A program made the translations under genes and the position numbers. Under the pieces are notes generated by a model. The model saw only the letters and a list, made by a program, of their open reading frames with translations. It ran no database searches and was not told the origin of the DNA. 64,000 nt of DNA from Flavobacterium micromati (GTDB lineage Bacteria; Bacteroidota; Bacteroidia; Flavobacteriales; Flavobacteriaceae): NCBI RefSeq assembly GCF_900129585.1, contig NZ_FQWF01000006.1, positions 150,814-214,813 of the forward strand, given 5' to 3'. Of the stretch, positions 14,816-25,182 are shown in pieces; position 1 is the stretch's first letter; each line of letters begins with the position of its first letter.

Positions 14816-17800
14816 ATGAGATTAAAATTCAAATGGATTTTCACGCTACTAGTAGCGTTGTCTATGCAGTTTTCTTTCGCACAGGAAAGAACTGTTTCGG
14901 GAGTTGTTTCTGATGCAACTGGTCCTATTCCGGGCGCAAATGTATTAATTAAGGGTACAAAGAAAGGAGTTTCCACTAACTTCGATGGTACCTATAGTAT
15001 CACAGTTAACCCAGGGGCAACATTAGAGTTTCGTTCACTTGGTTTCCTATCACAAACTAAGGTTGTTGGCACATCATCGTCAATAAATGTAACTTTGGCA
15101 ACAGATGCACAGTCACTTAACGAGGTTGTGGTAACATCATTTGGAATTAAAAGAGATAAAAAATCTCTGGGTTACTCTACTCCAGTAATAAAAGCAAAAG
15201 AGCTAACAGCTGCAAGAGCTACAAACGTAACCAACCAACTTGTAGGTAAGGTTGCTGGTGTACGTGTAACTGGATCAGGAGGAGCTTTTAGTGGTTCTAG
15301 CGTGATAATAAGAGGTTTAACTACTTTTACTGGAAGTAACCAACCTTTGTATGTTGTGGACGGCGTGCCTATTGATAACAGTGGTGGAGGTACTGCTTTA
15401 CAAAGAGGTTCATCGCCATCAAACCGTGCTATCGATATTAATCCTGAAGATATTGAAAACGTAACTGTTCTAAAAGATGCTGCTTCAACAGTTCTTTATG
15501 GATCTAGAGGTGCATCTGGTGTTATTTTAATTACCACTAAAAAGGGTAAAAAAGGAGAGAAAGCAACAATTACTTTTGATTCAAGTTACAATATCGTAAA
15601 TGTAAATCGTTTGCCGGATTATCAAAATGAATATGCGCAGGGGCTCAATGGTACGTTAACACCTGCTCAAATTGGTTCTGGTTTAGTGCCAAACAGATCA
15701 AATTCCGTAGGCCTTATGAACTCAGCTTCATTTGGACCTAAGATTATGGGTCAAAATATTATCAATGCTTATGGTCAACCTGTAGTATTACAGGCTTATC
15801 CAAACAACGTGCGCGATTTTTTTAAAACTGGTTTCAACGCTCAAAACAACTTAAGTTTTACCGGCGGTTCTGAAAAATCTAGTTTTAGACTTGCTCTTGG
15901 TAATACAAGAGAAACTTCTGTTATTGACAATAACAATTTATCTCGAACTAACATAACCTTTTCAGGAAACACTCAAATGTCTGATAGGTTGAACGTAGGA
16001 GCTAATATTACCTACACTAATACATCTTCGCAAAGAACTGTACAAGGTAATAATTTGTCTAACCCATTGTTTAGAGGGTGGTTTACTCCGAGATCATATG
16101 ACTTAACTGGCTTGCCTTTTGAAAATTCGCTAGGACAGCAATTGTATCCTGGTGGCGAAGACAACCCTTATTGGACTGTTAAAAACAATTTGTCCAATGA
16201 TAAAGTAAATAGAATATTGGCTAATTTTAATGCTAAATACGAGCTTGCTTCATGGTTGAGTGCTGACCTTAAAATCGGAACAGATTTTTTCAATAGGAAT
16301 AACCGCGGTTTTGACGAGGTTGGAAACAGAGGTGCAGGTTTTACTCAGGGTGCAGTCAATATTGGTAGCGTACGTGAGAATGCCACCAACGTTCACAATT
16401 TAAACCAGTACTTTACCTTAAACGCTAACAAAAAGTTCAATAATTTCACTTTGTCGGGGACAGTTGGAAATGAATTTACTAACAACTATCGCTTCGATTC
16501 TGATGTTACAGGTCTAAATTTAGTAATACCTGGTTTTGCCAATTTATCTAATGCTACAACGTTTGCTCCGAGCTCTGATTTCGCAATCACAAAATTGTTT
16601 GGAGTTTTTGCCGATGTTGCGCTAGAGTATAAAAATTTCTTGTCCGTAAATGTCAAAGCAAGAAATGACTGGGATTCTACGTTAGCTCCAGAGAATAATT
16701 CTATTTTCTATCCAGCAGTGTCAGGAAGTTTTGTATTGACTGAGGCATTTCCAGCGATCAAGTTTGGAGATAAAATTAATTTAATAAAGTTTAGAGCAAG
16801 TGCGGGTGAAGTAGGAAAAGGTGCGCCTGCTTTTGCAACTGATACTTATTTTAACCAAGCTCTTGCTGAAGATGGTTTTGGTCCACGAATTGTTTTCCCT
16901 TTTAATCAGAATGCTGGTTTTAGTCTATCGCCACAAGCGGGTAATGCAGCACTTACGCCAGAGTTTACTAGCGAAGTTGCTTTTGGAACTGAAATGGCAT
17001 TTTTTAATAATCGATTAAATATTGATGCTACCTATTACGAACGTAATACTCGTAATGTAATTTTGAGTGTACCTGTGTCAGCGGCATCAGGAGTTACAAA
17101 CGCTTTAAGAAATGCAGGAAAGCTTTCAACTAAAGGTCTTGAAATTCAAGTATCTGGAACACCAATCAAAACCCAAAATTTTTCATGGGATTTAGGAGCA
17201 AATTACACTCAGTATGTATCTACAGTTGAAGAACTGGCTCCAGGAGTAACGAATATATTCTTAGGTGGTTTCGTAAGTCCTAGTGTTCGTTTGGTTGCAG
17301 GCGATGAATATGGTCAACTTTATGGTACTACATATCAACGTAATCCTGCTGGGCAAATGTTAATTAATCCTACAACCGGTTTACCATTATTAGCTGCTGG
17401 TGAAGTAGCAATAGGGAACCCAAACCCTGATTTTACAATGGGTATAACTAATACTTTTACTTACAAAAACTTTAGCTTGTTCGTTTTACTTGATATTAAA
17501 GAAGGTGGAGATCAGTATTCAAGAAATATTGCTGACTTACAAAGAAACGGTGTGGCCGCAGAAACAGCTGAATTCCCTAGATTTGGAGCGGATAATGTGA
17601 CTCCTAATAGACCATATCTTTATGAAGGTGTTTTTGCTTCAGGCCCGAACGCAGGGCAGCCAAACAATATAAACGTGAATGCTCAGGATTTTTATGGCAA
17701 TCAGGGTAAGTATCTTGCTGCTGAAGGATTTATATATGACACCTCTTGGTTTAGAGTTAGAGAGGTAGCTTTTTCTTATAATTTAAATTCTAGGTTTTTA

Positions 17801-17986
17801 GCGAATACTGGAATTAAACAATTTGAAGTTGGAGTATTTGGAAGGAATTTATTCTTGCACGCACCTAATTATCCACATCTTGACCCAGAACAAAATGCGT
17901 TAGGGATAAGCAATGCACAAGGTTTAGAGTTTAATGCTCAACCGCAGACGAGAACAATTGGTTTTAATCTTAAAGTAGTACTTTAG
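14816..17986 (+). CDS. SusC/RagA-family TonB-dependent outer-membrane transporter
   Basis: A 1056-residue protein. Residues 1-22 are a signal peptide ending in SFA, followed by a carboxypeptidase-regulatory-like domain (about 26-96), a TonB box LNEVVVTSFG (101-110), a plug domain containing QPLYVVDGVPIDN, and a long beta-barrel ending in GFNLKVVL with a hydrophobic C-terminus. SusC proteins import oligomeric nutrients across the outer membrane with energy from TonB. The partner SusD gene follows after 15 bases. No glycosidase, peptidase or regulator gene is adjacent, so the substrate cannot be predicted; an orphan SusCD pair of this sort may serve peptides or glycans. Confidence 0.97.
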   Translation: MRLKFKWIFTLLVALSMQFSFAQERTVSGVVSDATGPIPGANVLIKGTKKGVSTNFDGTYSITVNPGATLEFRSLGFLSQTKVVGTSSSINVTLATDAQSLNEVVVTSFGIKRDKKSLGYSTPVIKAKELTAARATNVTNQLVGKVAGVRVTGSGGAFSGSSVIIRGLTTFTGSNQPLYVVDGVPIDNSGGGTALQRGSSPSNRAIDINPEDIENVTVLKDAASTVLYGSRGASGVILITTKKGKKGEKATITFDSSYNIVNVNRLPDYQNEYAQGLNGTLTPAQIGSGLVPNRSNSVGLMNSASFGPKIMGQNIINAYGQPVVLQAYPNNVRDFFKTGFNAQNNLSFTGGSEKSSFRLALGNTRETSVIDNNNLSRTNITFSGNTQMSDRLNVGANITYTNTSSQRTVQGNNLSNPLFRGWFTPRSYDLTGLPFENSLGQQLYPGGEDNPYWTVKNNLSNDKVNRILANFNAKYELASWLSADLKIGTDFFNRNNRGFDEVGNRGAGFTQGAVNIGSVRENATNVHNLNQYFTLNANKKFNNFTLSGTVGNEFTNNYRFDSDVTGLNLVIPGFANLSNATTFAPSSDFAITKLFGVFADVALEYKNFLSVNVKARNDWDSTLAPENNSIFYPAVSGSFVLTEAFPAIKFGDKINLIKFRASAGEVGKGAPAFATDTYFNQALAEDGFGPRIVFPFNQNAGFSLSPQAGNAALTPEFTSEVAFGTEMAFFNNRLNIDATYYERNTRNVILSVPVSAASGVTNALRNAGKLSTKGLEIQVSGTPIKTQNFSWDLGANYTQYVSTVEELAPGVTNIFLGGFVSPSVRLVAGDEYGQLYGTTYQRNPAGQMLINPTTGLPLLAAGEVAIGNPNPDFTMGITNTFTYKNFSLFVLLDIKEGGDQYSRNIADLQRNGVAAETAEFPRFGADNVTPNRPYLYEGVFASGPNAGQPNNINVNAQDFYGNQGKYLAAEGFIYDTSWFRVREVAFSYNLNSRFLANTGIKQFEVGVFGRNLFLHAPNYPHLDPEQNALGISNAQGLEFNAQPQTRTIGFNLKVVL

Positions 17987-18001
17987 AAATAAATTTAGCA
18001 A

Positions 18002-19465
18002 ATGAAAAATATAAAAAATAAAATAGTATCTGTTCTATTCTTAGCTGCTTTTGTAGTTACAGGATGTGAATTTGGTGACATCAACACGGATCCAAGCAGA
18101 GTAAAAGCTGCTCCAATCGCTCAGCAGTTAACTTCATTGACTGTTAATGTAGGTTTTTTAGCGGGTAGTGATTTAAATCGGTACTCGTCATTGATCATGC
18201 AACAGTATTCAGGGCAATCTGTTGGTGCTACTACCCAGACTCAATTTTTCGAACAATTTCAAATTATTGGCCCTGATTTGAACAACCTTTGGTCGAATAT
18301 GTATGCCGTTATCTTAAATGATGCCGAGAACATTATAGTTGACGCAACGGCCACTAATAGTCCACACTATTCAGGTGTTGCAAAAATTTTAAAAGCATAC
18401 ACGTATCAATTAGCTGTCGATACTTGGGGTAAAATACCTTATTCTGAGACTCAAAAGTTATCTGCTAATGTAAAACCAAAGTATGATTCTGATGAACTTA
18501 TTTATACAGAATTAATAACTTTATTAGACCAAGGTATCGCTGAAGTCAATGCGCCAACATCTGCAATTTCTCCAGGGACTAACAGTTCAATCTATCCAGG
18601 GGCATTTTCAGCTTCGAGAAACAATTGGGTAAGATTTGCAAATACATTAAAGTTGCGTATCTTTTTACATTACAGTGAAAAAGATGCTGCTTTTGCTAAA
18701 AGTAGAATGGATGCATTGATAAGCTCAGGTGCTCCTTTAATGATTGGTAATGCAGATAGCTTTCAAATGAATTTTCTTGATGCTGCTAATGCTAGAAACC
18801 CAATTGATCAATTTGAGACTCTTAGACTTGGTAATTTAGTTGCTAATGCTAGAATTGTTAATATGATGAACTCAAAAACAGATCCTAGAAGACAATTTTA
18901 TTTTACGCAATTTCCTGCGAATTCTGGTTTATATGTAGGGTCTGTTGCTGGAGCTCCAGCAAATCCAGGTATCTATTCTAGATTTCACACTTACTTAAGA
19001 GGAGCTATTACTGGTGTAACATATACTGGAGCGGCGCCTATTAGAATGTTAACTTTTGCAGAGTATAACTTTATTAGAGCTGAAGCATCCTTAAGATTCG
19101 CTTCACCAGGTAGCGCACAAACGTTTTACCAAGCTGGTATAAGAGCTTCTATGGAAAGTGCAGGTGTTGTAGCTGCAGATATTACTGCTTATTTAGCAGC
19201 AAATGGTGCATTAACTGGTACCAATGCACAACAACTTGAACAAATAATCAATGAAAAATATATTGCTGGTTATGGTGTTGTTTTAGAACCATGGACTGAT
19301 TTCCGTAGAACGGGTTTTCCTTCTTTAACTTTACCTTCAAATGCAGTTATACCATTTTTTCCAAGATCGCTTTTTTATCCTCAAAGTGAGATTGATTTAA
19401 ATCCTGAGAATGCTACGCAAAAAACTGGCATGAATGTTAAAGTTTTTTGGGATACAAGACCATAA
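18002..19465 (+). CDS. SusD/RagB-family (SusD-like_2) nutrient-binding lipoprotein
   Basis: A 487-residue lipoprotein with a lipobox AFVVTGC (lipidated Cys22), followed by acidic residues (EFGDINTDPS), compatible with the surface-export signal described for Bacteroidota lipoproteins. The NTDPS start, TPR-like helices and C-terminal EPWTDFRRTGFPSLTLP pattern point to the SusD-like_2 group. It would cap the SusC barrel and capture substrate at the cell surface. It is co-transcribed with the upstream susC, and two consecutive terminators follow. Confidence 0.95.
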   Translation: MKNIKNKIVSVLFLAAFVVTGCEFGDINTDPSRVKAAPIAQQLTSLTVNVGFLAGSDLNRYSSLIMQQYSGQSVGATTQTQFFEQFQIIGPDLNNLWSNMYAVILNDAENIIVDATATNSPHYSGVAKILKAYTYQLAVDTWGKIPYSETQKLSANVKPKYDSDELIYTELITLLDQGIAEVNAPTSAISPGTNSSIYPGAFSASRNNWVRFANTLKLRIFLHYSEKDAAFAKSRMDALISSGAPLMIGNADSFQMNFLDAANARNPIDQFETLRLGNLVANARIVNMMNSKTDPRRQFYFTQFPANSGLYVGSVAGAPANPGIYSRFHTYLRGAITGVTYTGAAPIRMLTFAEYNFIRAEASLRFASPGSAQTFYQAGIRASMESAGVVAADITAYLAANGALTGTNAQQLEQIINEKYIAGYGVVLEPWTDFRRTGFPSLTLPSNAVIPFFPRSLFYPQSEIDLNPENATQKTGMNVKVFWDTRP

Positions 19466-19483
19466 AACACCTATAATTTTATT

Positions 19484-19515
19484 AAACCTTCTCTTTTTTG
19501 AGAAGGTTTTTTTTT
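19484..19515 (+). terminator. Intrinsic terminator 1 after susD
   Basis: AAACCTTCTC (19484-19493) and GAGAAGGTTT (19500-19509) form a perfect stem with a six-base loop, followed by a T-tract. Confidence 0.92.
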
Positions 19516-19589
19516 GTTTAAATATTTTCATTTTTGAATATTTTTAGACATTTTATCGATAATTACTAAATCATAATATTTAATTATTA

Positions 19590-19621
19590 CCGTCTAAAAT
19601 TTATTTTAGACGGTTTTTTTA
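19590..19621 (+). terminator. Intrinsic terminator 2 after susD
   Basis: CCGTCTAAAA (19590-19599) pairs with TTTTAGACGG (19604-19613), followed by eight T. It is a second, independent terminator 80 bases after the first. Confidence 0.9.
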
Positions 19622-19639
19622 TTTACTGCTATATTAATT

Positions 19640-19647
19640 TACCTTTG
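19640..19647 (+). promoter_or_regulatory. Candidate -7 element (TACCTTTG) for the porin gene
   Basis: A TAnnTTTG match lies 46 bases before the porin start. No convincing TTG is found at -33. Confidence 0.45.
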
Positions 19648-19693
19648 CATTGTCATGGATGTGTTTATGGCGACTTAACCATAGCTTTATCAA

Positions 19694-21646
19694 ATGAGGA
19701 TTTTCTTTTATTTATTATTTTTGGCTGTACCTACGATATTGTTGTCTCAAACTAAGGATACAAAGGAAAGTACTAGTAGCCTAAAAAATCAAAGTCAAAA
19801 TGATACAACAAAAACTAAGGTCGCCTCTATTGATCTTTACAGAGTAATTACCATAGATAGAGACACCACGTACATTGATACCTCGCTTACTATTCAAAAA
19901 GAATACAGCCATAATTATTTGCGTAAAGATATTTTTGGACTATTGCCATTTGCTAATGATGGACAAACTTATAATACGCTACAATATAACTTAGCTGATA
20001 TTTCTCCTTATCCAGAGTTTGGATTTAAAGCAAAACATTTTAACTTTCTAGAAGCTAATCAAATTAAGTATTTTTCGGTGGCAACTCCTGTTACTGAACT
20101 CTATTTTAAAAGCACCATACGTAAAGGACAGTCTGTCGATGCGCTTATAACTTTAAATACATCGCAGAATTTAAACTTTTCAATTGCGTACAGAGGATTG
20201 CGATCTGAAGGAGAATATATAAATCAATTAGCCAGCACCGGTAATTTTAGATTTACTACTAGTTATAATACAAAAAACAAAAGGTATTATCTCAATGCAC
20301 ATTACACTTTTCAGGATATATTGAATAGTGAAAACGGAGGAATTACAACAACTGATGATTTTGAAAGCGAAGATCCAAACTTTAATAACCGACAACGATT
20401 TGAAGTTTTTCTAAATGATGCAAAATCTTTCCTAAAAGGGAAAAGAATTTTTTTAGACCATAATTTTAGAGTGAATGCTAAAAAAGGTGCTAATAATTTA
20501 TATGTCAATCATCAATTTAATTACGAGAATAAATTTTTTGAATACAATCAGAGAACTTTGTTATCAACAATAGGCGATCAAACAGTTTCTCGTTTTGGCG
20601 ATTCTTTTCTAGCTGCTGAGATTAATGACCAAACTCGTTTTAACAAAATGTACAATCGAGTAGGTGCTACTTACGAAAATACAACGTTAGGCAAATTTCA
20701 TTTCTTCGTTGAAGATTTTAGATCTAATTTTTACTATTCGAGAATTTTGATATTTGACAACCAAGGAATTATTCCGAGTTCATTTAGTCAAAACATCAAT
20801 AGTGCGGGTGGCCAATACGAATACCGTCGTAATAAGTGGAACGGAACGTTTTTGTATTCCAGATCAGTGACAGCGCAGTCGTTATCTAATCTCGATGCAA
20901 AGTTAAAGTATGAGTTGAGCGATGAGATTCAGCTCGCTTTTCAATATCAAAATATTAATAAACTACCTAATAATAATTTCAATTTACATCAAAGTAGCTT
21001 TGTGCAGTACAACTGGTCGAATAATTATAAAAATGAAAAAATTAATGTTCTTAAAGCGCAAGCCACAACACCGTGGGTAAATGCCGAAGTGCAATTGTCA
21101 GTGCTGCAAGATCATTTGTATTTTGATGATGTGTCCACGCCCACTCAGGCAATAGAGCGAATTCAAATTATAGCGCCAAAGCAATTTGATGGTACAATAA
21201 ATTATTTATCTATTAAAGCGAGTAGAGAATTTCAATTTGGAGAATTTGCATTGAATAATACCATCTTATACCAAAAAACAGAGCAATCCGAAGCAATTTT
21301 AAACGTTCCCGAAATTGTTACAAGAAATACCTTTTATTACACAACATTCTTGTTTAAAAAAGCTTTGTTTTTACAAACAGGTTTTACTCTAAATTATTTT
21401 TCAAACTATTTTGCTAATGATTATAATCCCGTTATTGGTGAATTTTTTGTGCAAAATCGAAAGCAAATTGGAAATTATCCCAACTTAGACTTTTTTGTTA
21501 ATGCAAAAATTCAAAGAACTAGAATTTATTTCAAGGTAGAACATTTTAATTCTTCCATTACAGGAAACAATTTCTATGCTTCACCTACTAATCCAGCCCG
21601 TGATTTTACAATTCGTTTTGGTTTGATATGGAATTTCTTCAACTAA
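19694..21646 (+). CDS. Putative outer-membrane porin (Porin_10-type)
   Basis: A 650-residue protein with a signal peptide (about 1-18, ending ILLSQ), a short Thr/Lys/Ser-rich linker, and a long series of alternating amphipathic strands closing in FTIRFGLIWNFFN with a C-terminal aromatic residue, as expected for a beta-barrel. The order of motifs (FGLLPFANDGQTYN, GFKAKHFNF, AYRGLRSEGEY) matches the conserved putative-porin family of Bacteroidota. The solute specificity is unknown. It stands as a single gene between the susCD terminators and the CBS-like enzyme. A copy of the dispersed repeat lies just after it. Confidence 0.85.
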   Translation: MRIFFYLLFLAVPTILLSQTKDTKESTSSLKNQSQNDTTKTKVASIDLYRVITIDRDTTYIDTSLTIQKEYSHNYLRKDIFGLLPFANDGQTYNTLQYNLADISPYPEFGFKAKHFNFLEANQIKYFSVATPVTELYFKSTIRKGQSVDALITLNTSQNLNFSIAYRGLRSEGEYINQLASTGNFRFTTSYNTKNKRYYLNAHYTFQDILNSENGGITTTDDFESEDPNFNNRQRFEVFLNDAKSFLKGKRIFLDHNFRVNAKKGANNLYVNHQFNYENKFFEYNQRTLLSTIGDQTVSRFGDSFLAAEINDQTRFNKMYNRVGATYENTTLGKFHFFVEDFRSNFYYSRILIFDNQGIIPSSFSQNINSAGGQYEYRRNKWNGTFLYSRSVTAQSLSNLDAKLKYELSDEIQLAFQYQNINKLPNNNFNLHQSSFVQYNWSNNYKNEKINVLKAQATTPWVNAEVQLSVLQDHLYFDDVSTPTQAIERIQIIAPKQFDGTINYLSIKASREFQFGEFALNNTILYQKTEQSEAILNVPEIVTRNTFYYTTFLFKKALFLQTGFTLNYFSNYFANDYNPVIGEFFVQNRKQIGNYPNLDFFVNAKIQRTRIYFKVEHFNSSITGNNFYASPTNPARDFTIRFGLIWNFFN

Positions 21647-21687
21647 AGTTACAATTACACCATTTGGTCATTGAAAATACCGTTTTA

Positions 21688-21725
21688 TTTTTGTCAAATC
21701 GAGCCCTTTAGCCGCCGCTCAGGAA
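21688..21725 (+). repeat. Dispersed repeat, partial copy
   Basis: TTTTTGTCAAATCGAGC (21688-21704) continues into CCCTTTAGCCGCCGCTCAGG, resembling the copy at 13602-13636 in order and spacing. It lies in the spacer between the porin and the CBS-like gene. Confidence 0.6.
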
Positions 21726-21826
21726 CGAGATAACGCACTACTTAAAGATGATCGTGATTTCATTGAATTTAAAACATGGCACCTTGCAATTATTTTGAAC
21801 CTATACAGATAAATAGATTGCGGAGA

Positions 21827-21853
21827 TTGTTTTGTGACAAAATAGTATCTTTG
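21827..21853 (+). promoter_or_regulatory. Promoter of the cysteine/cystathionine synthase gene
   Basis: TTG (21827-21829) and TATCTTTG (21846-21853) are 16 bases apart and lie 42 bases before the chosen ATG. The element falls inside a longer open frame beginning at 21776, which supports the later start. Confidence 0.65.
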
Positions 21854-21895
21854 CAAAAATATTTACTACAATTTACAATCAAAAAATATAATCAA

Positions 21896-23257
21896 ATGCA
21901 ATACGCAGAAAATATATTAGGAACAATTGGTAATACACCAATGGTAAAACTTAATAAAATTACAGCAGAAATTGATGCTCTTGTTTTAGCGAAAGTAGAA
22001 ACTTTTAATCCAGGAAATTCTGTAAAAGACCGTATGGCGGTAAAAATGATTGAAGATGCTGAGGCTGATGGTCGTTTAAAACCAGGCGGAACAATAATTG
22101 AAGGAACATCGGGAAATACTGGAATGGGATTAGCTTTAGTAGCCATAGTTCGTGGATACAAGTTGGTATGTGTTATATCAGATAAGCAATCCAAAGAAAA
22201 AATGGATATTCTTCGCGCCGTAGGAGCTAAAGTAGTAGTTTGTCCTACTGATGTTGAACCAACTGACCCGAGATCGTACTATTCAGTTTCTAGAAGACTG
22301 GCTGAGGAAACTCCGAATTCTTGGTATGTTAACCAATATGATAATCCCTCGAATGCCATAGCACATTACGAGCAAACCGCTCCCGAAATTTGGGAACAAA
22401 CAGACGGTAAAATCACGCACTTTATTGTTGGCGTGGGAACGGGTGGAACGATATCTGGTGTGGCAAAATATTTGAAGGAAAGAAATCCAAATATTAAAAT
22501 ATGGGGTATCGACACTTATGGTTCGGTATTTAAGAAATATCATGAGACAGGTATCTTTGATGAAAATGAAATCTATTCTTACATAACGGAGGGTATAGGT
22601 GAAGATATTTTACCAAAAAATGTGGACTTTTCACTAATTGATGGATTTACCAAAGTAACAGATAAGGATGCCGCTGTTTACACTAGAAGAATTGCATTAG
22701 AAGAAGGTATTTTTGTGGGGAACTCCGCTGGAGCTGCTGTAAAGGGATTGCTCCAACTTAAAGAACATTTTAAACCTACAGATGTTATAGTTGTTTTATT
22801 TCACGATTCTGGTAGTCGCTACGTAGGTAAAATGTTTAACGATGATTGGATGCGCGAACGTGGTTTTCTCGATGAAGAAGTTACAAAAGCGGAAGATGTA
22901 ATAAAGGATCATTTAAATAAGTCCTTAATTGTGGTGCGAACAGAAGAACTAGTTTCACATGCAATAGAACGTATGCGTAAGTATAAAATATCTCAAATAC
23001 CAGTGGTAGATATTTCAGGGTTTGTGGGTTCTGTAGATGAAAGCGACTTATTTCAGAGTTATGTTGCTAATAAAGATGTTGCTGATAAACCCATTAAAGA
23101 AATTATGGGAAAACCATTTCCAATAGTGAAACACGGAACTGCGATAGAAGAAGTTTCTAAATTATTCAACAAAGATAACGCCGCAGTATTAGTTGAATTA
23201 GAAAATGGGAAACATCACATTATTACAAAGTATGATATTATTGGTTCGATAAAGTAA
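21896..23257 (+). CDS. PLP-dependent cystathionine beta-synthase / cysteine synthase with CBS domains
   Basis: With the start at 21896 the protein has 453 residues: a fold-type II PLP domain (about 1-325) and a C-terminal pair of CBS motifs (about 335-453). The PLP lysine is Lys44 in NPGNSVKDRMA, the substrate loop is EGTSGNTGMGLA, and the phosphate-binding loop is GVGTGGTISGV. Family enzymes join serine or O-acetylserine with homocysteine or sulfide; the CBS module may bind an adenosyl ligand as in eukaryotic CBS. ATG 21896 was chosen because MQYAENILGTIGNTPM is the family start and a promoter lies between it and the earlier in-frame ATG at 21776. A terminator follows. Confidence 0.93.
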   Translation: MQYAENILGTIGNTPMVKLNKITAEIDALVLAKVETFNPGNSVKDRMAVKMIEDAEADGRLKPGGTIIEGTSGNTGMGLALVAIVRGYKLVCVISDKQSKEKMDILRAVGAKVVVCPTDVEPTDPRSYYSVSRRLAEETPNSWYVNQYDNPSNAIAHYEQTAPEIWEQTDGKITHFIVGVGTGGTISGVAKYLKERNPNIKIWGIDTYGSVFKKYHETGIFDENEIYSYITEGIGEDILPKNVDFSLIDGFTKVTDKDAAVYTRRIALEEGIFVGNSAGAAVKGLLQLKEHFKPTDVIVVLFHDSGSRYVGKMFNDDWMRERGFLDEEVTKAEDVIKDHLNKSLIVVRTEELVSHAIERMRKYKISQIPVVDISGFVGSVDESDLFQSYVANKDVADKPIKEIMGKPFPIVKHGTAIEEVSKLFNKDNAAVLVELENGKHHIITKYDIIGSIK

Positions 23258-23280
23258 ATAATAAAATAAGATTTATAATT

Positions 23281-23314
23281 ACCCGTTTGAAATTTATTTC
23301 TTGCGGGTTTTTTT
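23281..23314 (+). terminator. Terminator after the CBS-like gene
   Basis: ACCCG (23281-23285) and CGGGT (23304-23308) close a hairpin with an inner GAAAT/ATTTC stem, followed by a T-tract. Confidence 0.75.
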
Positions 23315-23393
23315 ATGTTTTTTTTTCTTTGTCAAACAGCTAATGATTATTTAATTATTTTATTACCTTAGTATTCAATCTAATACGAGTACT

Positions 23394-24665
23394 ATGAAAG
23401 AAGATTTTCTTCATTATATATGGAAATTTAAAAAGTTTAATGCCTCAAACTTAACAACTTCAAATGATGAAGAAATCACAATAATTAATGTTGGACAATA
23501 TTTAGAGTTGGCAGGCCCTGATTTTTTTAATGCACAAATCACGATTGGTACTCAAAAATGGGCTGGTAATGTAGAAATTCATATCAAATCTTCCGATTGG
23601 TACGCACATCATCACGAGATTGATTCGGGCTATGAAAATGTAATTTTACATGTTGTCTGGGAAAATGATGCGGCGGTTTTTAGAAGCGATAATACCGAGA
23701 TTCCAGTTTTAGAACTTAAAAACCACGTCTCCCACGATATTGTTTTAAATTATCAATCATTAATTAATCCGAAATCTTGGATTTTTTGTGAAAAGCAATT
23801 AGAACATATTGATAAATTTATTTTGAAAAATTGGCAAGAACGTCTTTTTTTTGAACGATTAGAACGCAAATCCAAACCGATATTTGAGTTATTACAACAA
23901 ACAAATTCCGACTGGGAAGCGGTCTTATTTATATTGTTGGCCCGAAATTTTGGACTGAATACAAATGGTGAAATTTTCATGAAAATTGCGCAGTCGATTC
24001 CTTTTTCAATCATTAGAAAAGAAAGTTTTGAAGTTGAAAATTTAGAAGCTTTATTACTAGGAATGGCTGGCTTATTAGAAGTTGAAAAAGAGGATAACTA
24101 TTATAAAAATTTGAATTTTAGATACTTCTATTTATTGCATAAACACCAAATTGACAAAGTATTTATAGCGCCAGTGCAATTTTTTAAACACAGACCGGAT
24201 AATTTTCCAACAATCCGCTTGTCTCAATTTGCAAATTTGTATCACACACAACAAAATTTATTCTCAAAAATCAATAGTTTAACTACGGCGAATAGTAGTT
24301 ATGATTTGTTCCAAGTAGCCACATCGGATTATTGGCAAGACCACTATCAATTTGATAAACAAAGCCCTAATAAAAAGAAAATACTCTCCAAATCCTTTAT
24401 CGATTTGATCATCATAAACACGATAATTCCATTACAATTTGCTTACGCAAAAAGTATAGGAAAAGAAATCGCAGAAGATCTAATCCTTTTGTTGGATGAT
24501 ATAAAGCCAGAGAAAAATGCTATTATAGATAAATTTAGTTCTTTTGGAATAGCGGTAAATAATGCATTTGAAACACAATCGCTACTACAACTTAAAAACG
24601 AGTACTGTAATAAGAGTAGGTGTCTCGAATGCGCGATAGGGGTCGAATTACTGAAAAGTGAATAA
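23394..24665 (+). CDS. DUF2851-family protein
   Basis: A 423-residue cytosolic protein beginning MKEDFLHYIWKFKKFN, with the conserved segments QYLELAGPDFFNAQITIG, WAGNVEIHIKSSDWYAHHH and YENVILHVVWEND. These identify the DUF2851 family, common in Bacteroidota and without a known role. A C-terminal Cys pair (NKSRCLECAIG) may bind metal. No signal peptide is present. The gene stands between the CBS-like enzyme and a short PspC-like gene and looks intact. Confidence 0.9.
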   Translation: MKEDFLHYIWKFKKFNASNLTTSNDEEITIINVGQYLELAGPDFFNAQITIGTQKWAGNVEIHIKSSDWYAHHHEIDSGYENVILHVVWENDAAVFRSDNTEIPVLELKNHVSHDIVLNYQSLINPKSWIFCEKQLEHIDKFILKNWQERLFFERLERKSKPIFELLQQTNSDWEAVLFILLARNFGLNTNGEIFMKIAQSIPFSIIRKESFEVENLEALLLGMAGLLEVEKEDNYYKNLNFRYFYLLHKHQIDKVFIAPVQFFKHRPDNFPTIRLSQFANLYHTQQNLFSKINSLTTANSSYDLFQVATSDYWQDHYQFDKQSPNKKKILSKSFIDLIIINTIIPLQFAYAKSIGKEIAEDLILLLDDIKPEKNAIIDKFSSFGIAVNNAFETQSLLQLKNEYCNKSRCLECAIGVELLKSE

Positions 24666-24817
24666 AATTCAAATCTAGATTTAGATATCCAGACGGAATT
24701 CCGCTTAAAATTCGATTTTCAAAAGTTACAATCAAATAATTTTGTAATTTTACGATTGACTTAAATCAAAATTTCTTGTCAATAATCTATAATTCAAAAC
24801 CAACAAGACCTAAATTA

Positions 24818-25045
24818 ATGACTGCGATAGTAAAACTTAAATTCTTTTTAGAAAAACATGGTTTTCATGTTTCTTCTCGTTTAGCTGATGCGCTAGGAAT
24901 GCGAGCGAGTAGCGTTCGTCTGTTTTTTATCTATATTTCGTTTGTTACAGCTGGATTGGGTTTTGGAGTCTATCTAACACTTGCTTTCTGGATTCGATTA
25001 AAGGATTTAATTCGTGCAAAGCGAACCTCGGTTTTTGACATATAA
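24818..25045 (+). CDS. Short PspC-domain membrane protein
   Basis: A 75-residue protein starting MTAIVKLKFFLEKHGFHVSS, with one clear membrane helix (about residues 32-60, SSVRLFFIYISFVTAGLGFG onwards) and a basic C-terminus. This is the minimal PspC-like protein usual in Flavobacterium; PspC domains elsewhere act in envelope stress signalling, but the role of the short form is unknown. The frame is open upstream to a TTG at 24776, but the conserved part starts at ATG 24818, which I use. Confidence 0.75.
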   Translation: MTAIVKLKFFLEKHGFHVSSRLADALGMRASSVRLFFIYISFVTAGLGFGVYLTLAFWIRLKDLIRAKRTSVFDI

Positions 25046-25182
25046 TGTAGGTGAAATAGTAGATCCTAAGTAATCCCTCGAAGATATTTCTTTATTCGTA
25101 GCAACTTGTCAAACGTCTATTCTGGTTCTTAAATTCTATTTTAATACCGTTTTTCTTCAACTTATTTTTATCAATTGTAATT

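Noticed and set aside
21776..21895. 40-codon extension of the CBS-like enzyme
   Set aside because: It contains the gene's promoter elements (21827-21853) and lacks similarity to the family N-terminus.
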